Below, piece by piece: positions 1 through 6,118 of a stretch of DNA of 6,507 nucleotides. Every line of letters begins with the position of its first letter. The stretch's first letter is position 1. Source of the stretch: Acidobacteriota bacterium (GTDB lineage Bacteria; Acidobacteriota; Terriglobia; Terriglobales; Acidobacteriaceae); contig JAJYBT010000155.1 of NCBI GenBank assembly GCA_021778875.1, forward strand, positions 1 through 6,507, read 5' to 3'. Made by a program: the position numbers and the translations under genes. The notes below the pieces were generated by a model. That model was not told the origin of the DNA, did no database searches, and worked only from the letters and a program-made list of their open reading frames with translations.

Positions 1-141
1 GCATGGAACCTGATTGGCGGGCACACGGTGAACTATGCGGACAGCTACCTCTATGTTGGTTTTCCCGCGGGGGTTGTGGTGCTGGCGGTGGCGCTGCCGT
101 TGTTTGGCACGCTGTGGGTGCGGGCCAAGCTGCGCGGGTAG
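1..141 (+). CDS. C-terminal fragment of an integral membrane protein (5' end outside window)
   Basis: Frame 1 is open from the left edge to a TAG at 139-141, giving 46 residues with no start codon in the window. Residues about 17-41 form one long hydrophobic segment (LYVGFPAGVVVLAVALPLFG and onward), followed by a short basic tail ending RAKLRG. That pattern fits a last transmembrane helix with a cytoplasmic C-terminus by the positive-inside rule. The start of the fragment (GGHTVNYADSY) looks like a loop before that helix. A permease or transporter of the major facilitator type is possible, but no family-specific motif remains, so I do not assign a function. The gene runs towards the desaturase and is separated from it by the hairpin at 184-217. 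Confidence 0.6.
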   Translation, partial: AWNLIGGHTVNYADSYLYVGFPAGVVVLAVALPLFGTLWVRAKLRG

Positions 142-183
142 CTCCGGCAGACTCTCTACGGATTTCGACTTCAGTTCATACGC

Positions 184-217
184 AACGGCGGCCTCCCGGG
201 TGGGTAAGGCCGCCGTT
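184..217. terminator. Strong hairpin between convergent genes, probable bidirectional terminator
   Basis: The 11-base arm AACGGCGGCCT (184-194) is perfectly complementary to AGGCCGCCGTT (207-217), with a 12-base loop. It sits in the 99-bp gap between the stop of the plus-strand membrane protein (141) and the stop of the minus-strand desaturase (241). On the plus strand it is followed by CTGATTTG, a weak U-tract; on the minus strand by GCGTATG, with none. Position and stem strength favour a terminator serving both genes, but the poor U-tracts mean it could rely on Rho or act only as an RNA 3'-end stabiliser. Confidence 0.6.
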
Positions 218-240
218 CTGATTTGACGGGGTGGCTGGCG

Positions 241-1212
241 CTAGTGTCCGGCTGGCCTGGGGTCGGCGGAGTCAAATTGCGCGATGCGGATCTTGCGTGC
301 CAGGCCGAGCCTGGAGAGCAGCCAGATGCCCCAGAAGTTGGGGTCGATTTCATACCAGGCGAGGCCGTGGCGGGCCGAGACGGGGTGGGCGTGGTGGTTG
401 TTGTGCCATCCCTCGCCGCCGGTGAGCAGGGCGACCCACCAGTTGTTGCGGGAGTCGTCGCGGGTCTCAAATCGGCGGCTGCCCCACAGGTGGGTGGCGG
501 AGTTGACCAGCCAGGTGGCGTGCAGGCCGAGCGTCACGCGGAGAAACACACCCCAGAGGACCATTGCGATGCCTTCCACGGGTCCGCCAAAGTACCAGCC
601 GCCGCCCAGGAGCATGATGCCGGTGAGCGTAAGGGGCAGCCAGTGGTATTTGCTGAGCCAGACGTGGAAGCGGTCGCGGCCGAGGTCGGGCGAGTAGCGC
701 GCCAGGACTTCAGTCTGGGCGTGGAGGGCTTCGCCGAAGAGAATCCATCCGGCGTGCGCCCACCATCCGCCCTCGCGTGGAGTATGCGGGTCGCCTTCGC
801 GGTCGCTGAGCTGATGATGCACACGATGCGTGGACACCCAGAAGATGGGCCCGCCCTCAAGCGACAGCGTGGCGCAGACGGTCATGGCGTACTCCAGCCA
901 TTTGGGCGTCTGGTAGCCGCGGTGGGTGAGCAGCCGGTGGTAGCACATGCCGATGCCGACGTTGATCGCGAGCACGTAAAGAACCGACATCACCGCCAGC
1001 CGCTGCCAACTGAAGAAGAAGAATGCGGCCAGGGCGCCCGCGTGGAAGAGGACGATGACCGCCAGCGTGAGCCAGTTGAAGCCTGTGCCAACGGAGGCCG
1101 CGCGGCCCATGCGCACCTGCTGCGAGGCAGGAACATCATGCGCTGTTGAAACGGTCTCATCTGTGACGTCATTGAAGCCGGGCTGGGTTGGAGCGGTTAA
1201 AACTGAAGCCAT
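241..1212 (-). CDS. Fatty acid (acyl-CoA/acyl-lipid delta-9 type) desaturase
   Basis: A 323-residue membrane di-iron desaturase. These enzymes use O2 and reducing equivalents to introduce a cis double bond into a saturated acyl chain, adjusting membrane fluidity. All three histidine boxes are present: HRLLTH at 92-97, HRVHH at 129-133 and HNNHH at 270-274. The NSATH segment at 237-241 also supplies the extra Asn and His metal ligands known from stearoyl-CoA desaturases. Hydrophobic segments near 45-68, 72-90, 192-209 and 213-235 fit the usual four-helix topology, with the histidine boxes on the cytoplasmic side. The first ~40 residues are a polar extension before the first helix. The ATG at 1212-1210 is preceded by AAGGAA (minus strand, 1223-1228) at a rather long 10-nt spacing. 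No reductase or ferredoxin domain is fused, so an external electron donor is needed. Substrate (CoA, ACP or lipid) and exact bond position cannot be read from the sequence. Confidence 0.93.
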   Translation of the reverse strand: MASVLTAPTQPGFNDVTDETVSTAHDVPASQQVRMGRAASVGTGFNWLTLAVIVLFHAGALAAFFFFSWQRLAVMSVLYVLAINVGIGMCYHRLLTHRGYQTPKWLEYAMTVCATLSLEGGPIFWVSTHRVHHQLSDREGDPHTPREGGWWAHAGWILFGEALHAQTEVLARYSPDLGRDRFHVWLSKYHWLPLTLTGIMLLGGGWYFGGPVEGIAMVLWGVFLRVTLGLHATWLVNSATHLWGSRRFETRDDSRNNWWVALLTGGEGWHNNHHAHPVSARHGLAWYEIDPNFWGIWLLSRLGLARKIRIAQFDSADPRPAGH

Positions 1213-1260
1213 ACTGGGGAAGTTCCTTAGGGACAGACTATACGCCCACTCTAACTCTTA

Positions 1261-1266
1261 ATTATA
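1261..1266 (-). promoter_or_regulatory. Candidate -10 element for the desaturase gene
   Basis: The minus strand reads a perfect TATAAT at 1266-1261, 48 nt upstream of the desaturase ATG, in the 154-bp gap after the upstream exported-protein gene. Around 17 nt further upstream there is no good TTGACA match, so the promoter would be -35-weak or activator-dependent. It suggests the desaturase has its own transcript. The rest of the gap (1213-1366) shows nothing I can name. Confidence 0.4.
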
Positions 1267-1366
1267 GCGCAGGAAGCAAGATCGTCCTATTGCAGAGTTG
1301 TGGACATCATCGCGGCTGGGAGAATCGCGGGATGGGGGACGCGCTGGCAGTGGCCCGGGGGCGCCG

Positions 1367-2749
1367 CTACTGCGGGTTTCCCACGCTGATGTCCCCGCCA
1401 CCGGTGACGAAGAGCTGTTCCACGGCGCCGCGCAGCACGCGGTAGAGCGCAAACTGGCGCTGCGCCGCGCCGCGCAGCTCAAAGAGCAGCTCGCCGCGGT
1501 TGTCGGCCATGGCGTCCACGGCGTCGATGAGGTGCATGCGCGGGGTGACGTCCAGGTGGGCGTTATCCGTGACGCTTTTGAAGAGCACCAGCAGGCTGCC
1601 GTAGAGGTCGGGCTGGCCTATCAGGGTCACGAATTTCTGCTGCCCGGCAGGGCCATCGCTGTGCGCGGTGAGCACCATGGTGGCTCCGGAGCTGTAAGCC
1701 AGCTCAAAGATGCGAAAATTCTCATCCTCAAGCGGCGCGGGCGGAGGCGGGGGAGGGGCAGCTTTGGTTTTGGCCGTTCTGCGCTTTGGCGCCGGGGGTG
1801 GGGGCGGCGGCCCATTGAGGCCCAGCGCGGTGCGGGCTGCATCTTCCATCGCGGCCTTCATCTTGCCCTCGTCGGCGGGGTTGGCCCACTTGAAGCTCCA
1901 CGGATGCTCAGGACGGTTCTGCGCGTCTGAGACGGCCACCATCTGCTGCATTTCAGGCGGCAGTCCCATCAGCGTGGGAACCAGCACGGAGCCGCCCTCG
2001 GTGTACTTTCCGCGCAAAAGGCGGGGGCGGTCCGGATCGGTGACCGTAGGCATGGATTCGACGTAGCCAACATCGGTGGCGGATTTCTTTGGCCTGGCCT
2101 TGGTGAGCGTGGGGCGGTCGCTGTCTCCGGCCGGGGCGCTGGCGGAGTCCGAAGTGGGCGTGGGCTTGTGCAGCGTTGGCCGGTCCGGGTCAGGCGCGGG
2201 AGCCGGACGACTGGAGTCTGCGCCGGTCTTGCTGCCGGAGCCGCCTGCAGGCGCTTCGCCGGGATGCACCTTGCGGTGGAGCACCGGGCGGTCGCTGTCC
2301 TCGTCGTCGAACTGGTTCATGGCAAGCTCGGCCGGGGGAATTTTGGGTTTGGGGTTCGGCATGGGCTTCCAGGCTCCTAGGCCTACCCATGAGCCCTGCA
2401 TCTGGCCAGCACCCTGAATGTCGAACAATCCAATACGCTTGCCGTTCTTCTCGAGGAAGTACTCGGTACCGCCGTCCACGGCCAGCGGCTGCGGTCGGGC
2501 AAGATAGACGCCGCCGTCCTGCAAGGCCTCGCCATCGAAAACGGTGACAGGGACGAGGCGGCTGTTTTTGGGCTTGCCTGCCGGGCCGGTCCACTCCAGC
2601 ACGCCGACGGCCCGCAGAACAGGAGCGTCTTTGGCCTTCTGGTCCACGGTGCCGGGGTACTGGGCTTCGGAGGGAAGCACGGCCAGCAGCCCGAGAAGGG
2701 CCGGGATTGTTGGCCGGATGAAGAAGAGAATTGCCCTGCGCAATGACAC
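1367..2749 (-). CDS. Exported repeat protein of unknown function (DxDRPxL repeats, poly-proline)
   Basis: I do not recognise a characterised family. From a GTG start the product is 460 residues. The N-terminus (SLRRAILFF, then a hydrophobic stretch to LPSEAQ at about 30) looks like a signal peptide, so the protein is probably periplasmic or outer-membrane associated. Residues 31-140 form a possible small folded domain. Residues 150-250 are low-complexity and carry four copies of D-[SP]-D-R-P-x-L at 151, 187, 209 and 238. Residues 255-312 are more regular. Two PPPPPPAP tracts (314-321, 332-339) enclose a basic linker, followed by a C-terminal domain of about 120 residues with alternating hydrophobic strands. 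The frame stays open upstream to 3403, but that extension is antisense to the peroxiredoxin and glycosylase genes. The GTG at 2749-2747 is chosen because it begins the signal peptide and has GAGG 10 nt upstream (2760-2763). It is divergent from the peroxiredoxin gene. Confidence 0.75.
   Translation of the reverse strand: MSLRRAILFFIRPTIPALLGLLAVLPSEAQYPGTVDQKAKDAPVLRAVGVLEWTGPAGKPKNSRLVPVTVFDGEALQDGGVYLARPQPLAVDGGTEYFLEKNGKRIGLFDIQGAGQMQGSWVGLGAWKPMPNPKPKIPPAELAMNQFDDEDSDRPVLHRKVHPGEAPAGGSGSKTGADSSRPAPAPDPDRPTLHKPTPTSDSASAPAGDSDRPTLTKARPKKSATDVGYVESMPTVTDPDRPRLLRGKYTEGGSVLVPTLMGLPPEMQQMVAVSDAQNRPEHPWSFKWANPADEGKMKAAMEDAARTALGLNGPPPPPPAPKRRTAKTKAAPPPPPPAPLEDENFRIFELAYSSGATMVLTAHSDGPAGQQKFVTLIGQPDLYGSLLVLFKSVTDNAHLDVTPRMHLIDAVDAMADNRGELLFELRGAAQRQFALYRVLRGAVEQLFVTGGGDISVGNPQ
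2009..2299 (-). repeat. Four degenerate copies encoding D-[SP]-D-R-P-x-L
   Basis: Within the exported protein, copies lie at about 2270-2299 (DSDRPVLHRK), 2165-2191 (DPDRPTLHK), 2099-2125 (DSDRPTLTK) and 2009-2038 (DPDRPRLLRG). The DRP core and the following Leu are invariant; flanks are rich in Pro, Ser, Ala, Thr and Lys. Spacing is uneven (36, 22 and 29 residues between starts), so these are motif repeats in a flexible region and not a solenoid fold. Confidence 0.8.
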
Positions 2750-2835
2750 CTGTCGCCCACCTCGGGAATAATGCAACCTGATGGCCGCTGTGGCCTTTGC
2801 TGAACCGGCCACTCCGGGCCCTCCATCTACCATAC

Positions 2836-2840
2836 GAGGA
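2836..2840 (+). promoter_or_regulatory. Ribosome binding site of the peroxiredoxin gene
   Basis: GAGGA lies 8 nt upstream of the ATG at 2849 and fixes that start. The remaining 99-bp divergent gap (2750-2848) must hold promoters for both directions, but I see no convincing -35/-10 pair in either orientation. Confidence 0.75.
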
Positions 2841-2848
2841 AATTCCCC

Positions 2849-3322
2849 ATGGAACTGAATGCGAAGGTCGCAAACTTTACGCTGCAGACCGACGAGGACA
2901 AGACTGTGAGCCTCACGGACTACGCCGGCAAGCCGGTCATCCTCTTCTTCTATCCCAGAGCGGACACGCCTGGCTGCACGATCGAGGCCTGCGGCTTCCG
3001 CGACTCGTTCAAGAAGCTGCAGGCTGCGGGGGCGGTGGTGCTGGGCATCTCCCGCGATACGCCCAAAGCCCAGGCCAAATTCCGCGCCAAGTACGACCTC
3101 CCTTATACGCTCCTTGCTGATGTAGACGAGAAAGTGTGCAATCAGTTTGGCGTGCTGAAGGAAAAGAACATGTACGGGAAGAAGGTGTGGGGCATTGAAC
3201 GGACCACGTTTGTGATTGGCCCCGACCAGACGCTGTTGCACATTTTTCCAAAAGTGACGCCCGAGGGGCACGCGGAGGAAGTGCTGGCCCTTCTGAAGGA
3301 ATGGAAGAAATCGCACAAATAA
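2849..3322 (+). CDS. bcp: Thioredoxin-dependent thiol peroxidase, Bcp/PrxQ-type peroxiredoxin
   Basis: A 157-residue cytosolic peroxiredoxin of the usual Bcp length. It reduces hydrogen peroxide and organic hydroperoxides using electrons from thioredoxin. The thioredoxin-fold core carries the signature FFYPRADTPGCT, with peroxidatic Cys43 and a second Cys48 five residues later. This spacing marks the atypical two-cysteine Bcp subgroup, where the pair forms an intramolecular disulphide in the catalytic cycle. Thr40 and Arg118 (in ERTTFVI) match the residues that polarise the catalytic cysteine. A third cysteine, Cys97, is outside this pair. The gene is divergent from the exported repeat protein and its last 22 bases overlap the DNA glycosylase frame, indicating a shared transcript. 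No regulator site is visible. Confidence 0.96.
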   Translation: MELNAKVANFTLQTDEDKTVSLTDYAGKPVILFFYPRADTPGCTIEACGFRDSFKKLQAAGAVVLGISRDTPKAQAKFRAKYDLPYTLLADVDEKVCNQFGVLKEKNMYGKKVWGIERTTFVIGPDQTLLHIFPKVTPEGHAEEVLALLKEWKKSHK

Positions 3323-3966
3323 AAAAGAGGACGGGCGGGATCTTGCCGGGACGCCTGCTCTCGCGCGCGTTCTTTGAGGATTCGCCGGAGCGGGTGGCGC
3401 CAAGGTTGCTGAGTAAACTGCTGGTGCATTGCACCCCTGCGGGCGTGCTTGCCGGGCGCATCGTGGAGGCAGAGGCTTACCTTGGCCCGCACAACACGCC
3501 GCCGGACCCGGCGGCGCACGCGCATCGCGGTCCCACGCCGCGCAACGTCGTGCTGTTCGGGCCGCCGGGGCATGCGTATGTCTATGCCATTTACGGCCGC
3601 TACTTTTGTATGAACATCAGTTGCGAACGCGCGGGGCGGGCGGGCTGCGTGCTGCTGCGCGCGCTGGAGCCGGTGGCGGGCATGGAAGAGATGGCGGCCA
3701 ACCGGGGACTGAGCGCGCATGCATCGGCACGGCAACTTGCCAGCGGACCGGGCAGGTTATGCCAGGCTCTGGCCTTGACGCGGATTGGCCACAACGGTGC
3801 GAGCGTCACCAGCGCCGCCTCTGCGCTGCAGGTGCGCGACGACGGCTTTGCGGAGCCAGAGGTGCGGGTGACGGCGCGTATCGGCATCAAGGAAGCGGTG
3901 GACTGGCCGCTCCGCTTTGCCGTGGCCGGGCATCCGTGCGTCTCGGGACCGAAGAGCATGAGATGA
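3301..3966 (+). CDS. 3-methyladenine DNA glycosylase, AAG/MPG family
   Basis: A 221-residue monofunctional DNA glycosylase of the Pur_DNA_glyco (human AAG/MPG-like) family, which excises 3-methyladenine and related damaged purines to begin base excision repair. By alignment with human AAG in memory, Glu58 in VEAEAYLG matches the catalytic Glu125, Tyr60 matches Tyr127, His73 matches His136, Tyr95 and Tyr98 in YVYAIYG match Tyr159 and the intercalating Tyr162, Asn105 matches Asn169, and Arg120 in LLRALEP matches Arg182. TPRNVVLFGPPG is also typical. The Tyr60-His73 loop is four residues longer than in human AAG. The ATG at 3301 lies inside bcp and has AAGGA directly abutting it, a poor spacing. 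A TTG at 3343, with GAGGA at 3327-3331 and just ahead of the conserved LLSRAFF, is a credible alternative start giving 207 residues. Confidence 0.94.
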   Translation: MEEIAQIKKRTGGILPGRLLSRAFFEDSPERVAPRLLSKLLVHCTPAGVLAGRIVEAEAYLGPHNTPPDPAAHAHRGPTPRNVVLFGPPGHAYVYAIYGRYFCMNISCERAGRAGCVLLRALEPVAGMEEMAANRGLSAHASARQLASGPGRLCQALALTRIGHNGASVTSAASALQVRDDGFAEPEVRVTARIGIKEAVDWPLRFAVAGHPCVSGPKSMR

Positions 3967-3970
3967 GGTT

Positions 3971-3987
3971 GGGAATTGCGAATTCTC
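3971..3987 (+). terminator. Weak hairpin just after the glycosylase stop
   Basis: GGGAATT (3971-3977) can pair with AATTCTC (3981-3987) around a GCG loop, seven pairs including one G-U wobble, five bases after the glycosylase TGA. No U-tract follows, so it is at best a weak or processing structure. It lies in the 112-bp gap before the cytochrome gene, which should also hold that gene's promoter; I see only a lone TTGAAA at 4009-4014 without a matching -10. Confidence 0.25.
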
Positions 3988-4064
3988 CCGAGTGATCTTC
4001 AGGTTAAATTGAAACCGCTTTGCTTAGAATCCCGTCTATCGGTTTAAGCCGTTGTAATCCGCCC

Positions 4065-4070
4065 AGGAGA
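4065..4070 (+). promoter_or_regulatory. Ribosome binding site deciding the TTG start of the cytochrome gene
   Basis: AGGAGA sits 8 nt upstream of TTG at 4079. The ATG at 4071 directly abuts this site and is followed by CCC ACT TGA, so it can encode only three residues. The TTG therefore begins the cytochrome and immediately opens a signal peptide. Confidence 0.75.
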
Positions 4071-4078
4071 ATGCCCAC

Positions 4079-4624
4079 TTGAAATCCGCTTCCCCGACTT
4101 TGTCCGCCGCTGTAGTTGCCTTGTTCAGCGCCGCCCTCTTTGCGGTCACCGCCGCCTCTGCCCAGAACCCCGCGCCACCGCAACCGCCGGCGGGAATGAC
4201 GCCTCCGCCCGGACAGTTTCATTTCCCTGCTCCCAAGAACCTGCAGGTGCTGCCCAAAGACCTTACCGCCGAGCAGGTACACGACACCATGGAGAAGTGG
4301 GCCGGGGACCTGGGCGTGCATTGCGACAAGTGCCACACCGCAGACCCCAACAATATCGGTCCGAATGGCCGGCCGCGGCTGAACTTCGCTGACGACTCCA
4401 AGAAGGAGAAGAAGGTGGCGCGCCTGATGTACAAGATGGTCGACGACATCAACACGAACTACGTCAGCATGGTTGAAAACTCCGGCGATCCCGTGACCTG
4501 CGGCACCTGCCACCGCGGCAAATTCAGCCCGGAGCCGTTCGTTGCCCCGCCGGAGGAGCGTCGCGGGCCGGGGCCGGGCGGACCGCCGCCACCGGCCGGC
4601 GTGACGCCTCCCCCGTCGCACTAG
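4079..4624 (+). CDS. Exported di-heme c-type cytochrome, reaction-centre cytochrome c (CytoC_RC)-like
   Basis: A 181-residue periplasmic electron-transfer protein beginning at TTG. Residues 1-28 form a signal peptide (short Lys n-region, hydrophobic core, ASA cleavage site before Gln29). Two covalent haem sites are CDKCH at 82-86 and CGTCH at 141-145. The segment NLQVLPKDLTAEQVHDTM before the first haem and the helix RLMYKMVDDIN before the second resemble the short proteins related to the photosynthetic reaction-centre cytochrome subunit that are numerous in Acidobacteriota. They do not imply photosynthesis. By analogy with that family, Met71 and Met117 or Met120 could be the axial ligands; this is inference. 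Proline-rich tails flank the haem domain on both sides (30-49 and 155-181), with PPAGMTPPP at 36-44 echoed by PPAGVTPPP at 171-179. The partner oxidoreductase is not in the window. The stop lies 6 bp from the convergent GH30 stop. Confidence 0.88.
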   Translation: MKSASPTLSAAVVALFSAALFAVTAASAQNPAPPQPPAGMTPPPGQFHFPAPKNLQVLPKDLTAEQVHDTMEKWAGDLGVHCDKCHTADPNNIGPNGRPRLNFADDSKKEKKVARLMYKMVDDINTNYVSMVENSGDPVTCGTCHRGKFSPEPFVAPPEERRGPGPGGPPPPAGVTPPPSH

Positions 4625-4630
4625 GGGCGG

Positions 4631-6106
4631 CTATGGTTTCCAGGTAAAGGTGGCTACCGATCCTGCTGGGATTGTGGTGGCCACCGACTTGCCATGGAAG
4701 CTGATGCGGAGTTGCCGGCTGGCCGTTCCGGCATTCAGCGTGTAAAGCACAATCGTGCCGTCCGGGTTGCGAAAGGCGACATCCTTGATCTGCATGCCTG
4801 CCGGCTCGTCTGACGCGATGCGCACCGCGCCGGGGACGAGGAATTTGCTTGCGTGGCCGAGCACGTAGTAGTCGAGTTCGGGCTTCACGACGGGTTGGGC
4901 GGGGTTACTGAGGTCAATGGTCACGAGGCCGCGGCAGGTGTCGCACCCGCCGACAATGGGACCGTGGTTCTGGTCAGTGGCCAGCGCCCAGAGCACATAG
5001 CTGCGGGCCCAGTTGCGGGTGACGGCGATGAGCTCGCTGGCCTCCTCGGCCAGCACGTTGCCCTTTTGCCAGGCGCCGCCGCTGGATTCAGTGACCCACT
5101 GGTCCTTGTGGGGAAACTCCTCGTGATTCCTGGTCATCACTGCGGGGTCTCCCCCGTAGTGGTGCCACGCGGTTCCGGCAGCCAACACGCCGGCCTTTGA
5201 GTCCCTGAGCACAGTCTCGGGATAGTCGGGGCGATCCCAGTTGTGGTCATAGACCATGACCTTGGGGCTCAGGTGCGCGGCGGCCAGCGCGGGGGCAAGC
5301 GCATTGCCCAGGAAGGCGGCCTGCTCGACGGCCTCCATCTTCATTCCGCTGTAAGTGGGTGTGGCGAAGAGCGGCTCATTCTGTACGCTCATGGCCCACA
5401 CGGGCACTCCGAACGCCTGATAGCCCTGAATGGTCTTCACGAAGTATTGGGCGAGAGCGTTGTAGAACTCGGGGCGCAGGCTCGACGGCTGTTTGGTCTC
5501 GGGATTGGAGCCGAGCATGGAGCCGGAAGTCTTCATCCAGCCGGGCGGGCTCCACGGCGTAATCATGACGTGAATGCCGGGGTTAATGGCCAGGGCCTTG
5601 CGGAGGAGTGGCAGAATGTACTCCTGGTCATGGGCGAGCGAGAAGTGTTCGAGGTTGGGGTCGGACTGGCCGGCGGGCGTGGTGCAGGCCTTCGCGGACT
5701 GCTGACAGAGGTCGTCGAAGGAGTAGAAGGTCACGGCCAGATCAGACGAGCCAATGGGCTGGCGCAGGAAATTAATCGCAATGCCGCCCTTGCGCGCGAA
5801 GAGCAATTTGAAGGCGGCATCGGTCTGCGCCGGGGCGAGCTTTTTGGCGAAGAGCCAGGCGGCGGAGTCGGTGAGCGATGCCCCGAAGCCGTCGATTTCC
5901 TGAAAGCGCTGCGCGTCATCCACGGTGATGACGGGGGCTGTATCGGCGGGCGCGGCCTTGGCGGAGAAATGCAATGGATCGCGCTGCGACAGGGCTTCAA
6001 GCAGGTCGGGCGTGGTCTGGTAAACGGAGACAGACTGGGCGCGAGCCGCTGCGGTGGCAAACGCAAAAAGAGCAAGACTGGCGGCAAGAATGGCCGGGCG
6101 TGGCAT
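4631..6106 (-). CDS. Secreted GH30 glycoside hydrolase (glucosylceramidase-like)
   Basis: A 491-residue clan GH-A glycosidase of family 30, most like the glucosylceramidase subgroup, which hydrolyses beta-glucosidic or related bonds with retention. Residues 1-23 are a signal peptide (hydrophobic core, ARA cleavage site before Gln24), so it acts outside the cytoplasm. The (beta/alpha)8 barrel spans roughly 60-415, starting with FQEIDGFGASLTDSAAW. Glu244 in QNEP is the expected acid/base and Glu340 in VTES the nucleophile. Arg115, TPWSPPGWMK at 183-192 and HHYGG at 315-319 are typical active-site surroundings. The C-terminal ~70 residues form the family's beta-sandwich. The start at 6106 is chosen over an in-frame GTG at 6154 because AAGGAGG lies 5 nt upstream and the signal peptide begins there. 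Substrate is unknown: glucosylceramide, beta-1,6-glucan or plant glycans are all possible. It follows moaC on the same strand after 53 bp. Confidence 0.93.
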   Translation of the reverse strand: MPRPAILAASLALFAFATAAARAQSVSVYQTTPDLLEALSQRDPLHFSAKAAPADTAPVITVDDAQRFQEIDGFGASLTDSAAWLFAKKLAPAQTDAAFKLLFARKGGIAINFLRQPIGSSDLAVTFYSFDDLCQQSAKACTTPAGQSDPNLEHFSLAHDQEYILPLLRKALAINPGIHVMITPWSPPGWMKTSGSMLGSNPETKQPSSLRPEFYNALAQYFVKTIQGYQAFGVPVWAMSVQNEPLFATPTYSGMKMEAVEQAAFLGNALAPALAAAHLSPKVMVYDHNWDRPDYPETVLRDSKAGVLAAGTAWHHYGGDPAVMTRNHEEFPHKDQWVTESSGGAWQKGNVLAEEASELIAVTRNWARSYVLWALATDQNHGPIVGGCDTCRGLVTIDLSNPAQPVVKPELDYYVLGHASKFLVPGAVRIASDEPAGMQIKDVAFRNPDGTIVLYTLNAGTASRQLRISFHGKSVATTIPAGSVATFTWKP

Positions 6107-6111
6107 GGGAG

Positions 6112-6118
6112 CCTCCTT
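6112..6118 (-). promoter_or_regulatory. Strong ribosome binding site fixing the GH30 start
   Basis: The minus strand reads AAGGAGG, a full anti-16S match, 5 nt before the ATG at 6106-6104. It overrides the longer reading from GTG at 6154, which has no such site and would put 16 charged residues ahead of the signal peptide. Confidence 0.85.

Noticed and set aside
3..221. 72-codon plus-strand frame with ATG at 3
   Set aside because: Frame 1 gives a coherent transmembrane C-terminus ending at 141 in the same region; this frame is compositionally biased and runs through the terminator hairpin.
223..1149. 308-codon plus-strand open frame
   Set aside because: Fully antisense to the desaturase, whose three histidine boxes are intact; composition is that of a GC-rich shadow frame.
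2750..3403. N-terminal extension of the minus-strand exported protein, open for 218 more codons
   Set aside because: It lies antisense to the peroxiredoxin and the start of the glycosylase, has no family features, and precedes a good signal peptide with its own start and ribosome site. GC-rich third positions explain the open frame.
4009..4040. Possible sigma-70 promoter (TTGAAA at 4009) for the cytochrome
   Set aside because: The best -10 candidates downstream (such as TCTATC at 4035) match poorly and at the wrong spacing.
4004..4621. 205-codon minus-strand open frame
   Set aside because: Antisense to the cytochrome, whose signal peptide and two CxxCH sites define the coding strand.
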